Assembly (NCBI GenBank): GCA_029203165.1
Contig: CP119308.1
Coordinates: forward strand, 744,001-808,000
DNA: 64,000 nt
Origin: Candidatus Microbacterium colombiense
GTDB taxonomy: Bacteria > Actinomycetota > Actinomycetes > Actinomycetales > Microbacteriaceae
Reading direction: 5' to 3'
Position numbers and translations under genes: made by a program. Shown piece after piece: positions 26,685 to 35,242 of this stretch (its first letter is position 1; each line of letters begins with the position of its first letter). The notes under the pieces are model-generated. The model ran no database searches and was not told the DNA's origin. It saw nothing but the letters and a program-made list of their open reading frames with translations.

Positions 26685-26702
26685 TAGGCAAGGCTAGCCT
26701 AA
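26684..26702. promoter_or_regulatory. DtxR/IdeR-type iron box
   Basis: TTAGGCAAGGCTAGCCTAA matches the 19-base DtxR/IdeR consensus TTAGGTTAGGCTAACCTAA at 16 positions. It starts on the first base of the hmuT start codon (ATG on the minus strand) and would block hmuT initiation in iron-replete cells. It lies in the gap between hmuT and the divergent htaA-like gene, so it may control both. Confidence 0.85.
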
Positions 26703-26744
26703 AACTTGACGCGCTCTCCCACGCACCTCTACGCTCGGGAAGGC

Positions 26745-26763
26745 GGCTTACTTAGCTAAGCCT
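26745..26763. promoter_or_regulatory. AT-rich palindrome, possible second iron-regulator site
   Basis: GGCTTACTTAGCTAAGCC contains the perfect 10-base palindrome CTTAGCTAAG (26751-26760). It lies nearer the htaA-like gene than the first box and resembles half of a DtxR site, but the full 19-base match is poor. It could also overlap the promoter of that gene. Confidence 0.4.
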
Positions 26764-26847
26764 TACCAATACCCTACCTTCGCCCGACTGCATTGCGGCA
26801 CCGCCGGCGCGCGTGCTCAGCCGCGTGCCTGGGGGCCGTGGAGAATC

Positions 26848-29800
26848 GTGAACGCCACAGCCAACGCATCCCCAGGGAGCGCCCGCATACGCGTGCTGCT
26901 CGCTGCCTTCGTCTCCTTCCTCCTGATCGCGGCCGGTGCGGTGATCGCTCCCCCCGCGCACGCGGCCGGAGGAACCGTCACCGCGACCGTCACCTCCGCG
27001 GGCACCTCCGGTGTCAGCGTGCAGGTGCAGGCGAGCGGACTTCCCGACGTCGCCAGCGTCTACGCGGCACTGATCGTCAAGGGCACGGAGAGCGGCCTGA
27101 CGGGCGGCGGCGGGTATGCCGCGTTCGCGCTGCCGTTCCCGGCGGTCGCCGCCGGTGCGAGCTCGTTCACGCTCACGGCGCCTGCCGATTCGTTGGACCG
27201 CACGCAGGCGTACGAGGTGCTGATCTGGAAGCAGCACTCGAACCCGGATTCCTCCACCATCTACGGCCGCGGCGACGTCGCGATCTCGTCGGGACAGTGG
27301 GATGCCGTCTTCGGCGCGGAGACGACCGACCCGGGCACGGACCCGGGTGAGACCGACCCGGGCACGGACCCGGGCGAGACGGACCCCGGCACGGACCCCG
27401 GTGAAACTGACCCGGGCACCGATCCTGGTGAGACGGACCCGGGCACCGATCCTGGTGAGACCGACCCGGGTACGGACCCGGGCGAGACCGACCCCGGTAC
27501 TGACCCGGGCGAGCAGACCCCGGCGTCTCCGTCGATTTCGGTGTTCCTCGCGGATGGTGTGACTGCGGTGGGCGAGACGGCGTTGAAGGCGGGCGACAAG
27601 GTCGTGGTGAAGGGGTCGGGGTATGACCCGGCGGCGAATGTGGGTGGGCGTGGGGTTCCGATCCCGTCGACTCTTCCGCAGGGCACGTATGTCGTGTTCG
27701 GTAACTTCGCTTCGGCGTGGCAGCCGTCCACGGGTGCGGCGTCGTCGACGCGTTCGGTGGGCTCGCAGGTGTGGGCTTTGTCGGAGGGCGTGTTGAACCA
27801 GGTGCCTTCGCAGTACCAGGGCGCGATCCGTTCGCAGTGGGTGGACATCGCCTCGGACGGCACGTTCACCGCGACGTTGACGTTGAAGGACACCGCGACC
27901 ACGCCCGGTGCGTACGGGGTCTACACGTATGGTGCGGGTGGTGTCGTGAACGCCGACCAGGAGCGCACCGTCGCCCTCAACTACGCACTCACGCCCAAGA
28001 TCACGGTGAGCCCGGCGCTGTCGACGCTCACCCCGGGCATCACGGCGACAGTCTCGGGAACGAACTTCGGTGCGGCCCCCGGCGTGTACGCGGCGATCAT
28101 CGAGACCGGCACCGAAGCAGGCGTCACCACCGGTGGCGGATACGCCGCCATGCAGTACGTGCGCCCGATCTCGGGTGGTGCGTTCAGCGTCGACCTCACC
28201 GCGGCGGCCGGCAAGCTCGACCGCACGAAGACCTATGAGGTGCTCGTCTGGACGCAGCACACGCTGCCGACCGCGCAGACCATCCTCGCCCGCGCCGCCG
28301 TCGCGATCAGCGACGGCGACTGGGACGTCATCTTCCCGAAGCCGGTCGCTCCGTCGATCTCGGTGTTCCTCGCGGATGGTGTGACTGCGGTGGGCGAGAC
28401 GGCGTTGAAGGCGGGCGACAAGGTCGTGGTGAAGGGGTCGGGGTATGACCCGGCGGCGAATGTGGGTGGGCGTGGGGTTCCGATCCCGTCGACTCTTCCG
28501 CAGGGCACGTATGTCGTGTTCGGTAACTTCGCTTCGGCGTGGCAGCCGTCCACGGGTGCGGCGTCGTCGACGCGTTCGGTGGGCTCGCAGGTGTGGGCTT
28601 TGTCGGAGGGCGTGTTGAACCAGGTGCCTTCGCAGTACCAGGGCGCGATCCGTTCGCAGTGGGTGGACATCGCCTCGGACGGCACGTTCACCGCGACGTT
28701 GACGTTGAAGGACACCGCGAACACGCCCGGTGCGTACGGGGTCTACACGTATGGTGCGGGTGGTGTCGTGAACGCCGACCAGGAGCGCACCGTCGCCCTC
28801 AACTACGGCCTGACGCCTGCCGTCAGCACCACGGTGAAGTCGGCGACGGCGAAGGACGGCCTGACGGTCACGGCATCCGCGTCGAACCTGGGTGCGATCC
28901 CGGGGGCGTATGCCGCGCTGATCGAGACCGGCACCGAGGCGAACGTCACCGGTGGCTCCGGGTACCTCGCGGTGCAGTTCGTGCGGGACATCTCGGGTGG
29001 CGCGTTCAGCGTCGACCTGACGACCGCGGCGGATCAGCTGGATCGCTCGAAGTCGTACGAGGTGATCGTGTGGAAGCAGCACTCGAACCCCGACTCCTCC
29101 ACCATCTACGCCCGCGGCGCTGTCGCGATCAGTGACGAGCAGTGGACGGCCCTGCAGCCGGAGCCGGTCGCTTCGGTACGCACCGCGGTGAAGTCGGCGA
29201 CGGCGAAGGACGGCCTGACGGTCACGGCATCCGCGTCGAACCTGGGTGCGATCCCGGGGGCGTATGCCGCGCTGATCGAGACCGGCACCGAGGCGAACGT
29301 CACCGGTGGCTCCGGGTACCTCGCGGTGCAGTTCGTGCGGGACATCTCGGGTGGCGCGTTCAGCGTCGACCTGACGACCGCGGCGGATCAGCTGGATCGC
29401 TCGAAGTCGTACGAGGTGATCGTGTGGAAGCAGCACTCGAACCCCGACTCCTCCACCATCTACGCCCGCTCGATCGTGCAGATCAGCGACGTGAACTGGA
29501 CGGCTCTGCTCGGCGATGATGACTCGGCGGCAGTGGCGACGACCGTGAAGAAGGCCACAGCGAATGACGGCCTGACCGTCACGGCAGCGGGCTCGAAGCT
29601 CGGTGCGATCACCGGTGCCTACGTCGCGCTGATCGAGACCGGCACCGAGGCGGATGTCACGTCCGGCGGCGGCTTCCTGGCGATGCAGTACGTGACGAAC
29701 ATCGACGGCGGTGCGTTCTCGGTCGACCTGACTGCGGCGGCCAAGACGCTCGACCGCACCAAGACGTACGAGGTCATCGTCTGGCAGCAGCACTCGTTCC

Positions 29801-31476
29801 CGAACGCCGACACGATCTATGCGCGGTCGGCGGTCACGATCACGACCGCGCAGTGGAACGCCCTTTCCGGCACGAAGGACCCCGAGACGCCGACGACGCC
29901 GACCAAGCCGGTGACTCCTCCGGCCAGCGTTCCGGGCGGTTCGCTCCGCTGGGCGATCTCCTCGTCGTTCACGAACTACATCACCGGTCCGATCGCGAAG
30001 GGTGCGATCGACGTCTCGAACGGAGCGACCCGCTCGGGCGGCCAGTTCCAGTTCGGGCAGACGGTCGGCGGCGACTACGACACCAAGACGGGCGTCGGCT
30101 CGGTCGTGTACCGCGGCTCGGTGCGGTTCACCGGCCACAACGGCATCCTCGATGTCACGGTCTCGAACCCGCAGATCCGCATCTCCTCCTCGGGCGCGGC
30201 GACGCTGTCGGTGTCGAGCGGCGGCGCGCAGGTCGACTTCGCGACGCTCGATCTCTCGCGTTCGGTGCGCACGACGGCGAACGGTGCGGTGACCTACGTC
30301 GCGGCTCCCGCGACGCTGACGTCGGCGGGACGTGACCGGGTGCTCTCGGGCTACTCGACGACGCTGAACCCGGTCACGTTCACGATCGGCTCCGTCGCAG
30401 CGGCGCCGTCGGGCACCACCGGCACGGTCGCCGCGGCGGTCGTGAAGGCGAAGGCGACGCTGCCCACGACGCCGCCGGCGACGGACGGCATCGTGATCAC
30501 CGACGAGGACCTCGAGGCTCTCGAATCGGGACAGCCGACCACCATCACGGCATCCGGTTTCCAGGCGAACGAAGAGGGCATCAAGGTGGTCGTGTACTCG
30601 ACGCCGGTGCTGCTCGACACCGTCACGGCGGATGCCTCGGGCACGGCGACCTGGAAGGGCACGCTGCCTGCGAGCCTCGCCGACGGCGTGCACACGCTGA
30701 CCCTGCAGGGATCGGTCGACCGCGGACTGGAGTTCACACTGAACCGCGGGGCCACCGTGCTCGGTGCCTGCACGGTCGAGGGAGCCACGCTCAAGTGGGG
30801 CTACAAGGAGTCCTTCCGCACGTACATCGAGGGCATCGCGAAGGGCGGCTGGACGCTGACCGACGTCGCGTACCAGTACCCCGACTACGTGTGGGAGAAC
30901 GGCACCGGATCGTTCGACGACAAGACCCTCACGGGACTGGTCACCTACGGCGGCAGCATCACGTTCACGGGCCATGACGGCGCGCTGAACACGACGCTCG
31001 CCGATGCTCGCATCGAGCTGGCCGGCGACACCGGCTACCTGGTGTTCGACGTGACCGGCACCACGCAGGACGGCGCGGTCGTCGACCAGAAGGGCGTCCG
31101 CCTCGCGGAGTTCGCCCTCGGGGATGCCGCGGTCGTCGACGGGGTCCTGTCGCTCGACGCGATCCCGACCACACTCACCGCGGCAGGCGCCGAGGCGTTC
31201 GGCACCTATGCCGCCGGCGAAGCGCTCGATCCGGTCACCGCGGTGATCCCGGTGAACACCGAGTGCGGCGTGGCCGTGGCGGAAGAGCCCGAGACTGAGG
31301 CCGAGGCATCCACCAGTGTCACCGCCGTGACGTCGCCCGCCGACACCGACGGTGCTCCGGTGTGGCCGTGGATCGTCGGCGGCCTGGTCGTCGTCGCTCT
31401 CGCCGGAGTCGGCGGCGTGCTGATCGCTCGTCGCAACAAGAAGGACGAGACGGCCGAGGTGACGACCGAGGTCTGA
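26848..31476 (+). CDS. Large HtaA-domain cell-surface haem-binding protein with Ig-like repeats
   Basis: 1542 residues. A Sec signal (1-40, PPAHAAG) is followed by repeat A1 (about 41-158) and a linker of seven TDPGTDPGE units (160-222). Next come repeat B1 (227-379), A2, B2 (501-653), A3, A4 and A5 (to about 1005). Two HtaA domains begin near 1032 (SLRWAISSSFTNYI) and 1313 (TLKWGYKESFRTYI), with TGHNG/TGHDG motifs bearing the conserved His. A C-terminal membrane helix (about 1505-1528) and a basic tail anchor it. HtaA domains take haem from haemoglobin in corynebacteria and pass it to HmuT, and this gene is divergent from hmuTUV. A-type repeats end each time in KxYEVxxWxQH. Unlike corynebacterial HtaA, the haem domains sit membrane-side and long repeats project them or another function outward. 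The start is GTG at 26848. Confidence 0.92.
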   Translation: MNATANASPGSARIRVLLAAFVSFLLIAAGAVIAPPAHAAGGTVTATVTSAGTSGVSVQVQASGLPDVASVYAALIVKGTESGLTGGGGYAAFALPFPAVAAGASSFTLTAPADSLDRTQAYEVLIWKQHSNPDSSTIYGRGDVAISSGQWDAVFGAETTDPGTDPGETDPGTDPGETDPGTDPGETDPGTDPGETDPGTDPGETDPGTDPGETDPGTDPGEQTPASPSISVFLADGVTAVGETALKAGDKVVVKGSGYDPAANVGGRGVPIPSTLPQGTYVVFGNFASAWQPSTGAASSTRSVGSQVWALSEGVLNQVPSQYQGAIRSQWVDIASDGTFTATLTLKDTATTPGAYGVYTYGAGGVVNADQERTVALNYALTPKITVSPALSTLTPGITATVSGTNFGAAPGVYAAIIETGTEAGVTTGGGYAAMQYVRPISGGAFSVDLTAAAGKLDRTKTYEVLVWTQHTLPTAQTILARAAVAISDGDWDVIFPKPVAPSISVFLADGVTAVGETALKAGDKVVVKGSGYDPAANVGGRGVPIPSTLPQGTYVVFGNFASAWQPSTGAASSTRSVGSQVWALSEGVLNQVPSQYQGAIRSQWVDIASDGTFTATLTLKDTANTPGAYGVYTYGAGGVVNADQERTVALNYGLTPAVSTTVKSATAKDGLTVTASASNLGAIPGAYAALIETGTEANVTGGSGYLAVQFVRDISGGAFSVDLTTAADQLDRSKSYEVIVWKQHSNPDSSTIYARGAVAISDEQWTALQPEPVASVRTAVKSATAKDGLTVTASASNLGAIPGAYAALIETGTEANVTGGSGYLAVQFVRDISGGAFSVDLTTAADQLDRSKSYEVIVWKQHSNPDSSTIYARSIVQISDVNWTALLGDDDSAAVATTVKKATANDGLTVTAAGSKLGAITGAYVALIETGTEADVTSGGGFLAMQYVTNIDGGAFSVDLTAAAKTLDRTKTYEVIVWQQHSFPNADTIYARSAVTITTAQWNALSGTKDPETPTTPTKPVTPPASVPGGSLRWAISSSFTNYITGPIAKGAIDVSNGATRSGGQFQFGQTVGGDYDTKTGVGSVVYRGSVRFTGHNGILDVTVSNPQIRISSSGAATLSVSSGGAQVDFATLDLSRSVRTTANGAVTYVAAPATLTSAGRDRVLSGYSTTLNPVTFTIGSVAAAPSGTTGTVAAAVVKAKATLPTTPPATDGIVITDEDLEALESGQPTTITASGFQANEEGIKVVVYSTPVLLDTVTADASGTATWKGTLPASLADGVHTLTLQGSVDRGLEFTLNRGATVLGACTVEGATLKWGYKESFRTYIEGIAKGGWTLTDVAYQYPDYVWENGTGSFDDKTLTGLVTYGGSITFTGHDGALNTTLADARIELAGDTGYLVFDVTGTTQDGAVVDQKGVRLAEFALGDAAVVDGVLSLDAIPTTLTAAGAEAFGTYAAGEALDPVTAVIPVNTECGVAVAEEPETEAEASTSVTAVTSPADTDGAPVWPWIVGGLVVVALAGVGGVLIARRNKKDETAEVTTEV
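27325..27513 (+). repeat. Seven tandem 27-base units encoding TDPGTDPGE
   Basis: The units encode an identical nonapeptide but differ at silent positions (gac/gat, ggc/ggt, ccg/cct/ccc), so selection is on the protein. The Pro/Gly/acidic linker joins the first Ig-like repeat to the rest of the HtaA protein. Confidence 0.92.
27527..27985 (+). repeat. 459-base B repeat, copy 1, inside the HtaA protein gene
   Basis: Nearly identical to 28349-28807 (offset 822 bases). Only two differences were seen (atttcgg/atctcgg and gcgacc/gcgaac). It encodes PSISVFLADGVTAVGETALK and onward, ending at RTVALNY. Confidence 0.93.
28349..28807 (+). repeat. 459-base B repeat, copy 2
   Basis: Matches 27527-27985 except for two bases. 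Identity at silent sites means a recent duplication or gene conversion, so it is also a hot spot for unequal recombination and for assembly errors. Confidence 0.93.
28832..29115 (+). repeat. 284-base A repeat, copy 1
   Basis: Read as identical to 29186-29469 (offset 354). It encodes most of Ig-like repeat A3 (VKSATAKDGLTVTASASNLG to STIYAR). Confidence 0.9.
29186..29469 (+). repeat. 284-base A repeat, copy 2
   Basis: Identical by eye to 28832-29115; encodes A4. The flanking copies A2 and A5 are diverged, so the homogenisation is local. Confidence 0.9.
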
Positions 31477-31493
31477 CCCGGTCATCGAGACCG

Positions 31494-31536
31494 AACCGCT
31501 CTCCCCACGGCGGACGTGGGGAGAGCGGTTCTTTCG
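31494..31536 (+). terminator. Rho-independent terminator of the HtaA protein gene
   Basis: AACCGCTCTCCCCAC (31494-31508) pairs perfectly with GTGGGGAGAGCGGTT (31516-31530) over a 7-base loop, followed by CTTTCG. It begins 17 bases after the stop. Confidence 0.92.
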
Positions 31537-31609
31537 TGTCGAAGAGCGGATGCCGGTCGCCGGCTGAACCCCGGTACACGCGGTCGCCCGGCGGTGGGAC
31601 AATGGACGT

Positions 31610-31924
31610 ATGTCCTCCACCGATTCCCACCAGACCGTCGAAGCGACCGTGCGCCACGTGCCGCGGTACGGCGTTCTCATGGGCATCGGCGTGGTGCTCG
31701 GTGTGATCGCCGCCGGCATCCTCACCTGGACGGGCAGCTTCGAGGAGTCCCAGGCTCTCGACGTCGTCTACCCGCCCGGACAGGTGTTCGGCTTCCTGCT
31801 GCTGTGGACCGTGCCGATCGGCATCGCCCTGGGCGGCCTCGCCGGCATCGTGCTGGAGCGCATCGCGCGCCGCCACGATCGCGTGGTGCGGGTCGAGCGC
31901 GAGACGATCATCGAAGCCGACTGA
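31610..31924 (+). CDS. Small two-helix membrane protein of unknown function
   Basis: 104 residues, not recognised. Two membrane helices are predicted at about 22-42 (YGVLMGIGVVLGVIAAGILTW) and 60-85 (GFLLLWTVPIGIALGGLAGIVLE), with a conserved-looking YPPGQVFGF between them. The C-terminal RIARRHDRVVRVERE is basic and should be cytosolic. It lies between the htaA terminator and a convergent hypothetical gene. The start is ATG at 31610. Confidence 0.8.
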   Translation: MSSTDSHQTVEATVRHVPRYGVLMGIGVVLGVIAAGILTWTGSFEESQALDVVYPPGQVFGFLLLWTVPIGIALGGLAGIVLERIARRHDRVVRVERETIIEAD

Positions 31925-31939
31925 CCACCAGGCTCACGG

Positions 31940-32545
31940 TCACGCCAGTTCGGCGATGACCGGCCGGATCGCCGCGTCGAAGGCGACGACGTCGCGCCTC
32001 AGGCCATCGGTCACCGCTACCGTGAGTGCTCCGATCCACCAGATGCCGCGCTGCGAGAACGGCAGTACCTGCACGTTCAGCTCGAACGAGTGGGCGCGGC
32101 GGCCGACTTCGCGCTCGAACTCGGCGATCGCGCTGGCATAGGCGCGGTAGGCGTCGCCGCCGGTGTGGCTCTTCATCGACGCGACGTAGCGGTCGTGCGC
32201 GGCGCGGGCGTACCGCAGCGACGCGTCGGCGTGCGGGGCGATGGCGGCCGAGAGCTGTTCCGCTCCCGTGGCGGGGAGTGCGACGAGTGTGTCGAATCCG
32301 TCGATCAGCTCGAGCGGCACCTCGGAATGGTGCGCACGCGGCTCGACCGTCATGTCCCAGTACTCGCGCCACTGCGCCTCGACGTCGGGCGAGACGTCCA
32401 CCGCGTCGGGGGCCCGCACCGGGAGTTCGCGCAGGCTCGGGAGATCCTCCGGAACACGGATGCCGACCGCCTGGCGCAGTGCGAGCGCGAGCAGCACAGG
32501 GACGCTCGCGTCTTCACGGATGAGCCATTGCGGCTTGTCGGCCAT
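31940..32545 (-). CDS. Conserved hypothetical protein
   Basis: 201 residues without signal or membrane segments. MADKPQWLIREDASVPVLLALALRQAVGI opens the protein, and WREYWDMTVEPRAHHSEVP near residue 62 and FSQRGIWWIGALTVAVTDGLR near the end are notable Trp-rich stretches. I do not recognise the family. It is divergent from purM (86-base gap) and convergent with the two-helix protein. Confidence 0.75.
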   Translation of the reverse strand: MADKPQWLIREDASVPVLLALALRQAVGIRVPEDLPSLRELPVRAPDAVDVSPDVEAQWREYWDMTVEPRAHHSEVPLELIDGFDTLVALPATGAEQLSAAIAPHADASLRYARAAHDRYVASMKSHTGGDAYRAYASAIAEFEREVGRRAHSFELNVQVLPFSQRGIWWIGALTVAVTDGLRRDVVAFDAAIRPVIAELA

Positions 32546-32631
32546 GGCCCCATCGTAGGACGCCGGAGCCCCTGCATCCGAGGTCCTGTCTCGGGGCGAG
32601 CGCGCCCCGCTGTGGGCGGTAGGCTGGAGGC

Positions 32632-33762
32632 GTGGCTGCCTCCCCCACCAATCCCTATTCCGAAGCCGGCGTCGATACCGCTGCAGGCGATCTCGCCGTC
32701 GAGCTGATGAAGTCGTCCGTGCGCGCGACGCACGGTCCTGAAGTGCTCGGCGGTGTCGGCGGATTCGCCGGACTGTTCGACGCCAGCGCCCTGCGCGACT
32801 TCCGCCGACCGCTCCTCGCGACCAGCACCGACGGCGTCGGCACCAAGGTCGCGATCGCGCAGGCGATCGACAAGCACGACACGATCGGCCAGGACCTGGT
32901 CGGCATGGTCGTCGACGACATCGTCGTGGTGGGGGCGAAGCCCCTGTTCATGACCGACTACATCGCGTGCGGCAAGGTCTTCCCGCAGCGCATCGCCGAC
33001 ATCGTACGCGGCATCGCCGAGGCGTGCTCCGCCACCGGCACCGCGCTCGTCGGCGGCGAGACCGCAGAGCACCCCGGACTCCTCGGGCCGCGTGACTACG
33101 ACGTCGCGGGCGCCGCGACCGGTGTGGTCGAGGCCGACGCGATCCTCGGTGCCGACCGTGTGCAGGACGGCGACGTCGTGATCGCCGTGTCGTCCAGCGG
33201 TCTGCACTCCAACGGCTACTCCCTCGTGCGACACATCGTCACGAACGCGGGCATCGGCTACGGCGACAACGCGGCCGACTTCGGCACCACCTGGGGTGAG
33301 GCTCTCCTCGAGCCGACCCGCCTCTACACGCTTCCGCTGCTGCGCCTCATCGAGCAGCTCGGCGGTTCGGCCGGTGTCGGTGCGGTCCACGCGCTCAGCC
33401 ATGTCACCGGCGGCGGCATCGCCGCGAACCTCGCCCGCGTGCTGCCGCTGGGCAGCTGGGCCGAGGTCGACCGCAGCACGTGGTCGCCGAGTCCGGTCTT
33501 CCGTGTGCTGAGCGACATCGCGGGTTCGACCCTCGAGTCGGCTGAGGGCACGTGGAACCTGGGCATCGGTTTCCTCGCGGTCATCGCCGCAGACAAGAAG
33601 GATGCCGCGATCGCGGCGCTGAACGCGGAAGGCATGCCCTCGTGGCAGGTCGCCACCGTCGGCTTCGGCGCGCGTCCGGCAGGAGAGTTCGAACAGGGCG
33701 CCAAGGGCGTCGACGGCGGAGCGGTGCGCCTCGTCGGTGCATACGCGGACGGAGCGAAGTAA
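32632..33762 (+). CDS. purM: Phosphoribosylformylglycinamidine cyclo-ligase (AIR synthetase)
   Basis: 376 residues, full length for PurM, which closes the imidazole ring (FGAM to AIR) with ATP. Signatures: LATSTDGVGTKVAIAQAIDKHDTIGQDLVGMVVDDIVVVGAKPLFMTDYIACG (ATP and dimer region) and GGETAEHPGL. The GTG at 32632 follows TGGAGG. It is the first gene of purM-purF, with a 7-base gap, so both are on one transcript. Confidence 0.97.
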   Translation: MAASPTNPYSEAGVDTAAGDLAVELMKSSVRATHGPEVLGGVGGFAGLFDASALRDFRRPLLATSTDGVGTKVAIAQAIDKHDTIGQDLVGMVVDDIVVVGAKPLFMTDYIACGKVFPQRIADIVRGIAEACSATGTALVGGETAEHPGLLGPRDYDVAGAATGVVEADAILGADRVQDGDVVIAVSSSGLHSNGYSLVRHIVTNAGIGYGDNAADFGTTWGEALLEPTRLYTLPLLRLIEQLGGSAGVGAVHALSHVTGGGIAANLARVLPLGSWAEVDRSTWSPSPVFRVLSDIAGSTLESAEGTWNLGIGFLAVIAADKKDAAIAALNAEGMPSWQVATVGFGARPAGEFEQGAKGVDGGAVRLVGAYADGAK

Positions 33763-33769
33763 AAACCCC

Positions 33770-35242
33770 ATGTGCGGCATCGTCGGAATGGTGGGGTCAG
33801 CCCCGGTCAATCAGGACATCTACGACGCACTCCTGCTGCTGCAGCATCGCGGCCAGGATGCGACGGGCATCGCGACGGCGGAGTCGAACGGGGTGATGCA
33901 CAACGCCAAGGCGCAGGGCATGGTCCGCGAGGCGTTCCGCACCCGCGACATGCGTGCGTTGCTCGGCAACGTCGGCCTCGGCCACGTGCGCTACGCCACC
34001 AAGGGCACGGCATCCAATGAAGAGGAGATGCAGCCGTTCTACGTGAACGCGCCGTACGGCATCATCCTCATCCACAACGGCAACCTCACCAACACGCGTG
34101 AGTTGACCGCCGAGATGGCCAAGCGCGACCGCCGTCACCTCAACTCGTCCAGCGACACCGAGCTGCTGCTCAACGTGCTTGCCGGCGAACTGCAGAACAC
34201 CACCTCGACGGTCGACCTCGACCCCGAGCGCGTGTTCGAGGCCGTCGAGCGCACACACGAGCGCATCGAGGGCGCGTACGCCGTGATCGCCGTGATCGCG
34301 GGCTACGGTCTGCTCGCGTTCCGTGATCCCTTCGGCATCCGTCCGCTGATCCTCGGACGCCGCCCGTCGACCGTTCCCGGCGCAGAAGGCCGCGACGAGT
34401 GGGTCGTCGCGAGCGAATCCCTGGTGCTCGAGAACGGCGACTACGACATCGTCCGCGAGGTCGAGCCCGGTGAGGCCGTGTTCATCACGACCGAGGGCGA
34501 GCTGCACACCAAGCAGTGCGCGAGCTCGACGCAGCTCGCGCCGTGCGCGTTCGAGTACGTCTACCTCGCGCGTCCCGACTCGATCATGAACGGCGTCTCG
34601 GTCTACGAGTCGCGCCTGCGCATGGGCGACCGTCTCGCCGACACGATCGCCAAGCACGTGCCGATGGACAAGATCGACGTCGTCATGCCGATCCCCGACT
34701 CCTCGCGCCCCGCGGCCATGGAGGTCGCCCGCAAGCTGGGCATCGAGTACCGCGAGGGCTTCTACAAGAACCGCTACGTCGGCCGCACCTTCATCATGCC
34801 CGGGCAGGCGGTGCGCAAGAAGAGCGTGCGCCAGAAGCTCAACGCGATGTCGACCGAGTTCCAGGGCAAGAACGTGCTGCTGATCGACGACTCCATCGTG
34901 CGCGGCACGACATCGAAGGAGATCATCCAGATGGCGCGGGATGCCGGCGCGAGCTCGGTGACCTTCGCTTCGGCGGCACCGCCGGTGCGGCATCCGCACG
35001 TCTACGGCATCAACATGCCCTCTCGTCATGAGCTGATCGCCCACGGGCGCACGATCCCCGAGATCGCCGAGGTGCTCGGCTGCGATCACCTCGTCTACCA
35101 GGAGGTCGACGATCTGAAGGCGGCGATCACCGAGGGGTCCGCGATCGAAGATCTCGACATGAGCTGCTTCGACGGGCGCTACGTCACCGGAACGGTGTCG
35201 GACGAGTACCTGGCCTGGGTAGAGAACTCGCAGACCTCATGA
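33770..35242 (+). CDS. purF: Amidophosphoribosyltransferase
   Basis: 490 residues. It catalyses the first committed purine step, PRPP plus glutamine to phosphoribosylamine. The ATG at 33770 leaves Cys2 (MCGIVGMVG) as the N-terminal nucleophile of the class II glutaminase domain, with no propeptide. The C-terminal PRTase domain has VLLIDDSIVRGTTSKEII. There is no strong ribosome-binding site, so it is probably coupled to purM 7 bases upstream. Its stop overlaps the MFS start. Confidence 0.97.
   Translation: MCGIVGMVGSAPVNQDIYDALLLLQHRGQDATGIATAESNGVMHNAKAQGMVREAFRTRDMRALLGNVGLGHVRYATKGTASNEEEMQPFYVNAPYGIILIHNGNLTNTRELTAEMAKRDRRHLNSSSDTELLLNVLAGELQNTTSTVDLDPERVFEAVERTHERIEGAYAVIAVIAGYGLLAFRDPFGIRPLILGRRPSTVPGAEGRDEWVVASESLVLENGDYDIVREVEPGEAVFITTEGELHTKQCASSTQLAPCAFEYVYLARPDSIMNGVSVYESRLRMGDRLADTIAKHVPMDKIDVVMPIPDSSRPAAMEVARKLGIEYREGFYKNRYVGRTFIMPGQAVRKKSVRQKLNAMSTEFQGKNVLLIDDSIVRGTTSKEIIQMARDAGASSVTFASAAPPVRHPHVYGINMPSRHELIAHGRTIPEIAEVLGCDHLVYQEVDDLKAAITEGSAIEDLDMSCFDGRYVTGTVSDEYLAWVENSQTS

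Noticed and set aside
26745..26763. A full second DtxR box
   Set aside because: Only the central CTTAGCTAAG is symmetric; the 19-base consensus match is weak, so it is listed at low confidence only.
27325..27513. A CRISPR-like array
   Set aside because: The units are contiguous 27-base repeats without spacers and encode TDPGTDPGE in frame.
26752..31725. A 1657-residue frame on the minus strand opposite the HtaA protein
   Set aside because: It is the reverse of a repeat-rich, high-GC gene. Its Arg-rich composition is what third-position GC bias produces, and it mirrors the plus-strand repeats.
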